64,000 bases of DNA from JAMLHH01 sp037189845 (lineage in GTDB: Bacteria; Bacteroidota; Bacteroidia; Chitinophagales; JADIYW01): the NCBI GenBank assembly GCA_037189845.1, contig JBBCIS010000004.1, positions 124,001-188,000 of the forward strand. Direction: 5' to 3'. How positions within the stretch are numbered: position 1 is the first letter of the stretch; each line of letters starts with the position of its first letter. Under the pieces are notes generated by a model. That model did no database searches. It was not told the origin of the DNA and saw only the letters and a program-made list of their open reading frames with translations. Position numbers and translations under genes: made by a program. Shown here piece after piece: positions 63,126 through 64,000 of this stretch.

Positions 63126-63617
63126 ATGTCCAAAAGCAGCGAACTAGATAAAATAGACATGCAGATTCTTTCCTATTTGATGGAAGATGCGAAAATGCCA
63201 TATACTGAAATTGCCAAGCACCTGTACATTTCCAGCGGTACCGTACACGTAAGGATGAAGAAGATGGAAGAGCTGGGGATCATCAAGAGCAGCAACCTTA
63301 GGGTTAATTATGAAAAGCTGGGCTATGACATTACCGCTTTCATCGGCATCCATCTCAGAAAAAGTAATCTTTATAATGCTGTTGCCAAACAATTAGAAGA
63401 TATTCCTGAAGTAGTAGACGTTCATTACACCACCGGAGAATATGCAATGTTTGTCAAAATTATCTGCAGAGACACACGCCACCTCAGAGAAGTGCTGCAC
63501 GACAAAGTGCAAAGAATAGAAGATATTACCCGTACCGAAACATTTATTTCCCTGGAAGAAAGTATCAACAGACCAATCAAGATCGACACCGAATACGAAG
63601 AAGAAGAGCAGTCTTAG
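63126..63617 (+). CDS. Lrp/AsnC-family transcription regulator
   Basis: A 163-residue regulator. The N-terminal helix-turn-helix (DKIDMQILSYLMEDAKMPYT, then IAKHLYISSGTVHVRMKKME) is followed by the RAM ligand-binding domain (VVDVHYTTGEYAMFVKIICR). Members respond to amino acids. The C-terminus has an acidic extension (YEEEEQS). No amino-acid gene is adjacent, so the target is unknown. Confidence 0.93.
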   Translation: MSKSSELDKIDMQILSYLMEDAKMPYTEIAKHLYISSGTVHVRMKKMEELGIIKSSNLRVNYEKLGYDITAFIGIHLRKSNLYNAVAKQLEDIPEVVDVHYTTGEYAMFVKIICRDTRHLREVLHDKVQRIEDITRTETFISLEESINRPIKIDTEYEEEEQS

Positions 63618-63620
63618 CAA

Positions 63621-64000
63621 CATGTTTTAAATGAAATTCATTCTTGTTCTCTCAAAAAAATGAGAATGGATTTGTGATAAGCTTCTCTGTTAACATCAAA
63701 TTTTACAATCCCGCTTAATAGAATAATTTGAAAAGACTTAAAGCACTTTAATTCTATAACTATAGCCTTATTTCAATCTTTTACATTCATAGCTGTGTAG
63801 CAGAAAATTCTATTATCTATAAGTAGGTTACCCACTATGAAATTAATTGTTGAATTATAATTTCGACATTATTCCAGAGCTTTTGCACAAAAGCTTACAG
63901 ATCCGAAATGCGATCTATTACAGACAATTCACAAAATATATTTGTAAATTCCAATAACAACCTCAAGAGATGATTTAGGATGCACAATCCCAAACCTCAT
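63621..64000. other. AT-rich non-coding end of the window
   Basis: No gene is recognised. A near-perfect palindrome AGCTTTTGCACAAAAGCT lies at 63878-63895. The right edge may hold the upstream region of a gene outside the window. Confidence 0.35.

Noticed and set aside
1..64000. CRISPR arrays, tRNA or rRNA genes, integrases or complete insertion sequences
   Set aside because: None was seen. Repeats present are short-word tracts or palindromes without regular spacers, and no transposase or integrase motif appears in any frame.

Overview
The window is a chromosomal segment of a Bacteroidota bacterium, probably from the Saprospiria/Chitinophagia/Sphingobacteriia side of the phylum, though the exact genus cannot be read from it. 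The evidence is a fused ccoN-ccoO oxidase gene, CarboxypepD_reg/TonB-plug domains, TAnnTTTG-type promoters, lipobox lipoproteins without strong Shine-Dalgarno sites, and abundant dispersed palindromic repeats. I saw no tRNA, rRNA, CRISPR array or intact insertion sequence.

Left end (1-8.7 kb): the start of hemH (minus strand, cut by the window edge) is followed by about 650 bp of non-coding DNA and then an AT-rich five-gene operon in which every gene overlaps the next by 11-14 bp. It encodes DndC, DndD, a DndE domain fused to a HerA/FtsK-like ATPase, a ParB/Srx-like protein and a putative PD-(D/E)XK nuclease. This is a DNA phosphorothioation locus without dndA, dndB or dndFGH. The last two genes stand where a restriction module would be expected, and this is the best candidate for an undescribed system here. 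A truncated, nonsense-mutated copy of the cco-linked TauE/SafE gene lies at its right edge; the intact gene is 25 kb away.

8.9-14 kb: an OmpR-type two-component pair, then two tandem secreted paralogues of unknown function.

14-28 kb: a leucine/isoprenoid-type acyl-CoA catabolism region. It holds a biotin-dependent acyl-CoA carboxylase (beta and alpha subunits), an enoyl-CoA hydratase, a two-piece AtuA and two acyl-CoA dehydrogenases with C-terminal SCP2-like domains. Three transcription units share the same promoter-operator (TATTTTCCCAAACGTTTG) with identical spacing to a -7-like element, so they look like one regulon. The long operon is interleaved with unrelated cargo: a lipoprotein, an AbiC-like membrane protein, an S23 four-helix protein and a frameshifted GxxExxY gene.

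28-33 kb: a RES-Xre toxin-antitoxin pair and a large SF1 helicase with a degenerate Vsr-like C-terminus, forming a second defence-like islet.

33-42.4 kb (minus strand): the complete cbb3 oxidase locus ccoI-ccoS-ccoNO-ccoQ-ccoP-ccoG-ccoH-safE.

42.8-52.8 kb: two tandem Cys-rich/TM/CarboxypepD_reg proteins, a Crp-family regulator, VOC and SRPBCC proteins, purL (with two in-frame coding insertions of dispersed repeats) and a candidate ParE/RelE-type toxin pair.

52.7-64 kb: a giant alpha-2-macroglobulin-like protein containing a CarboxypepD_reg/TonB-plug insertion, with two small downstream genes (one apparently using an ATT start). These are followed by a Nudix gene divergent from pyrE, their start codons sharing one CATG, then a DUF445 protein, a membrane metallophosphoesterase and an Lrp/AsnC regulator.
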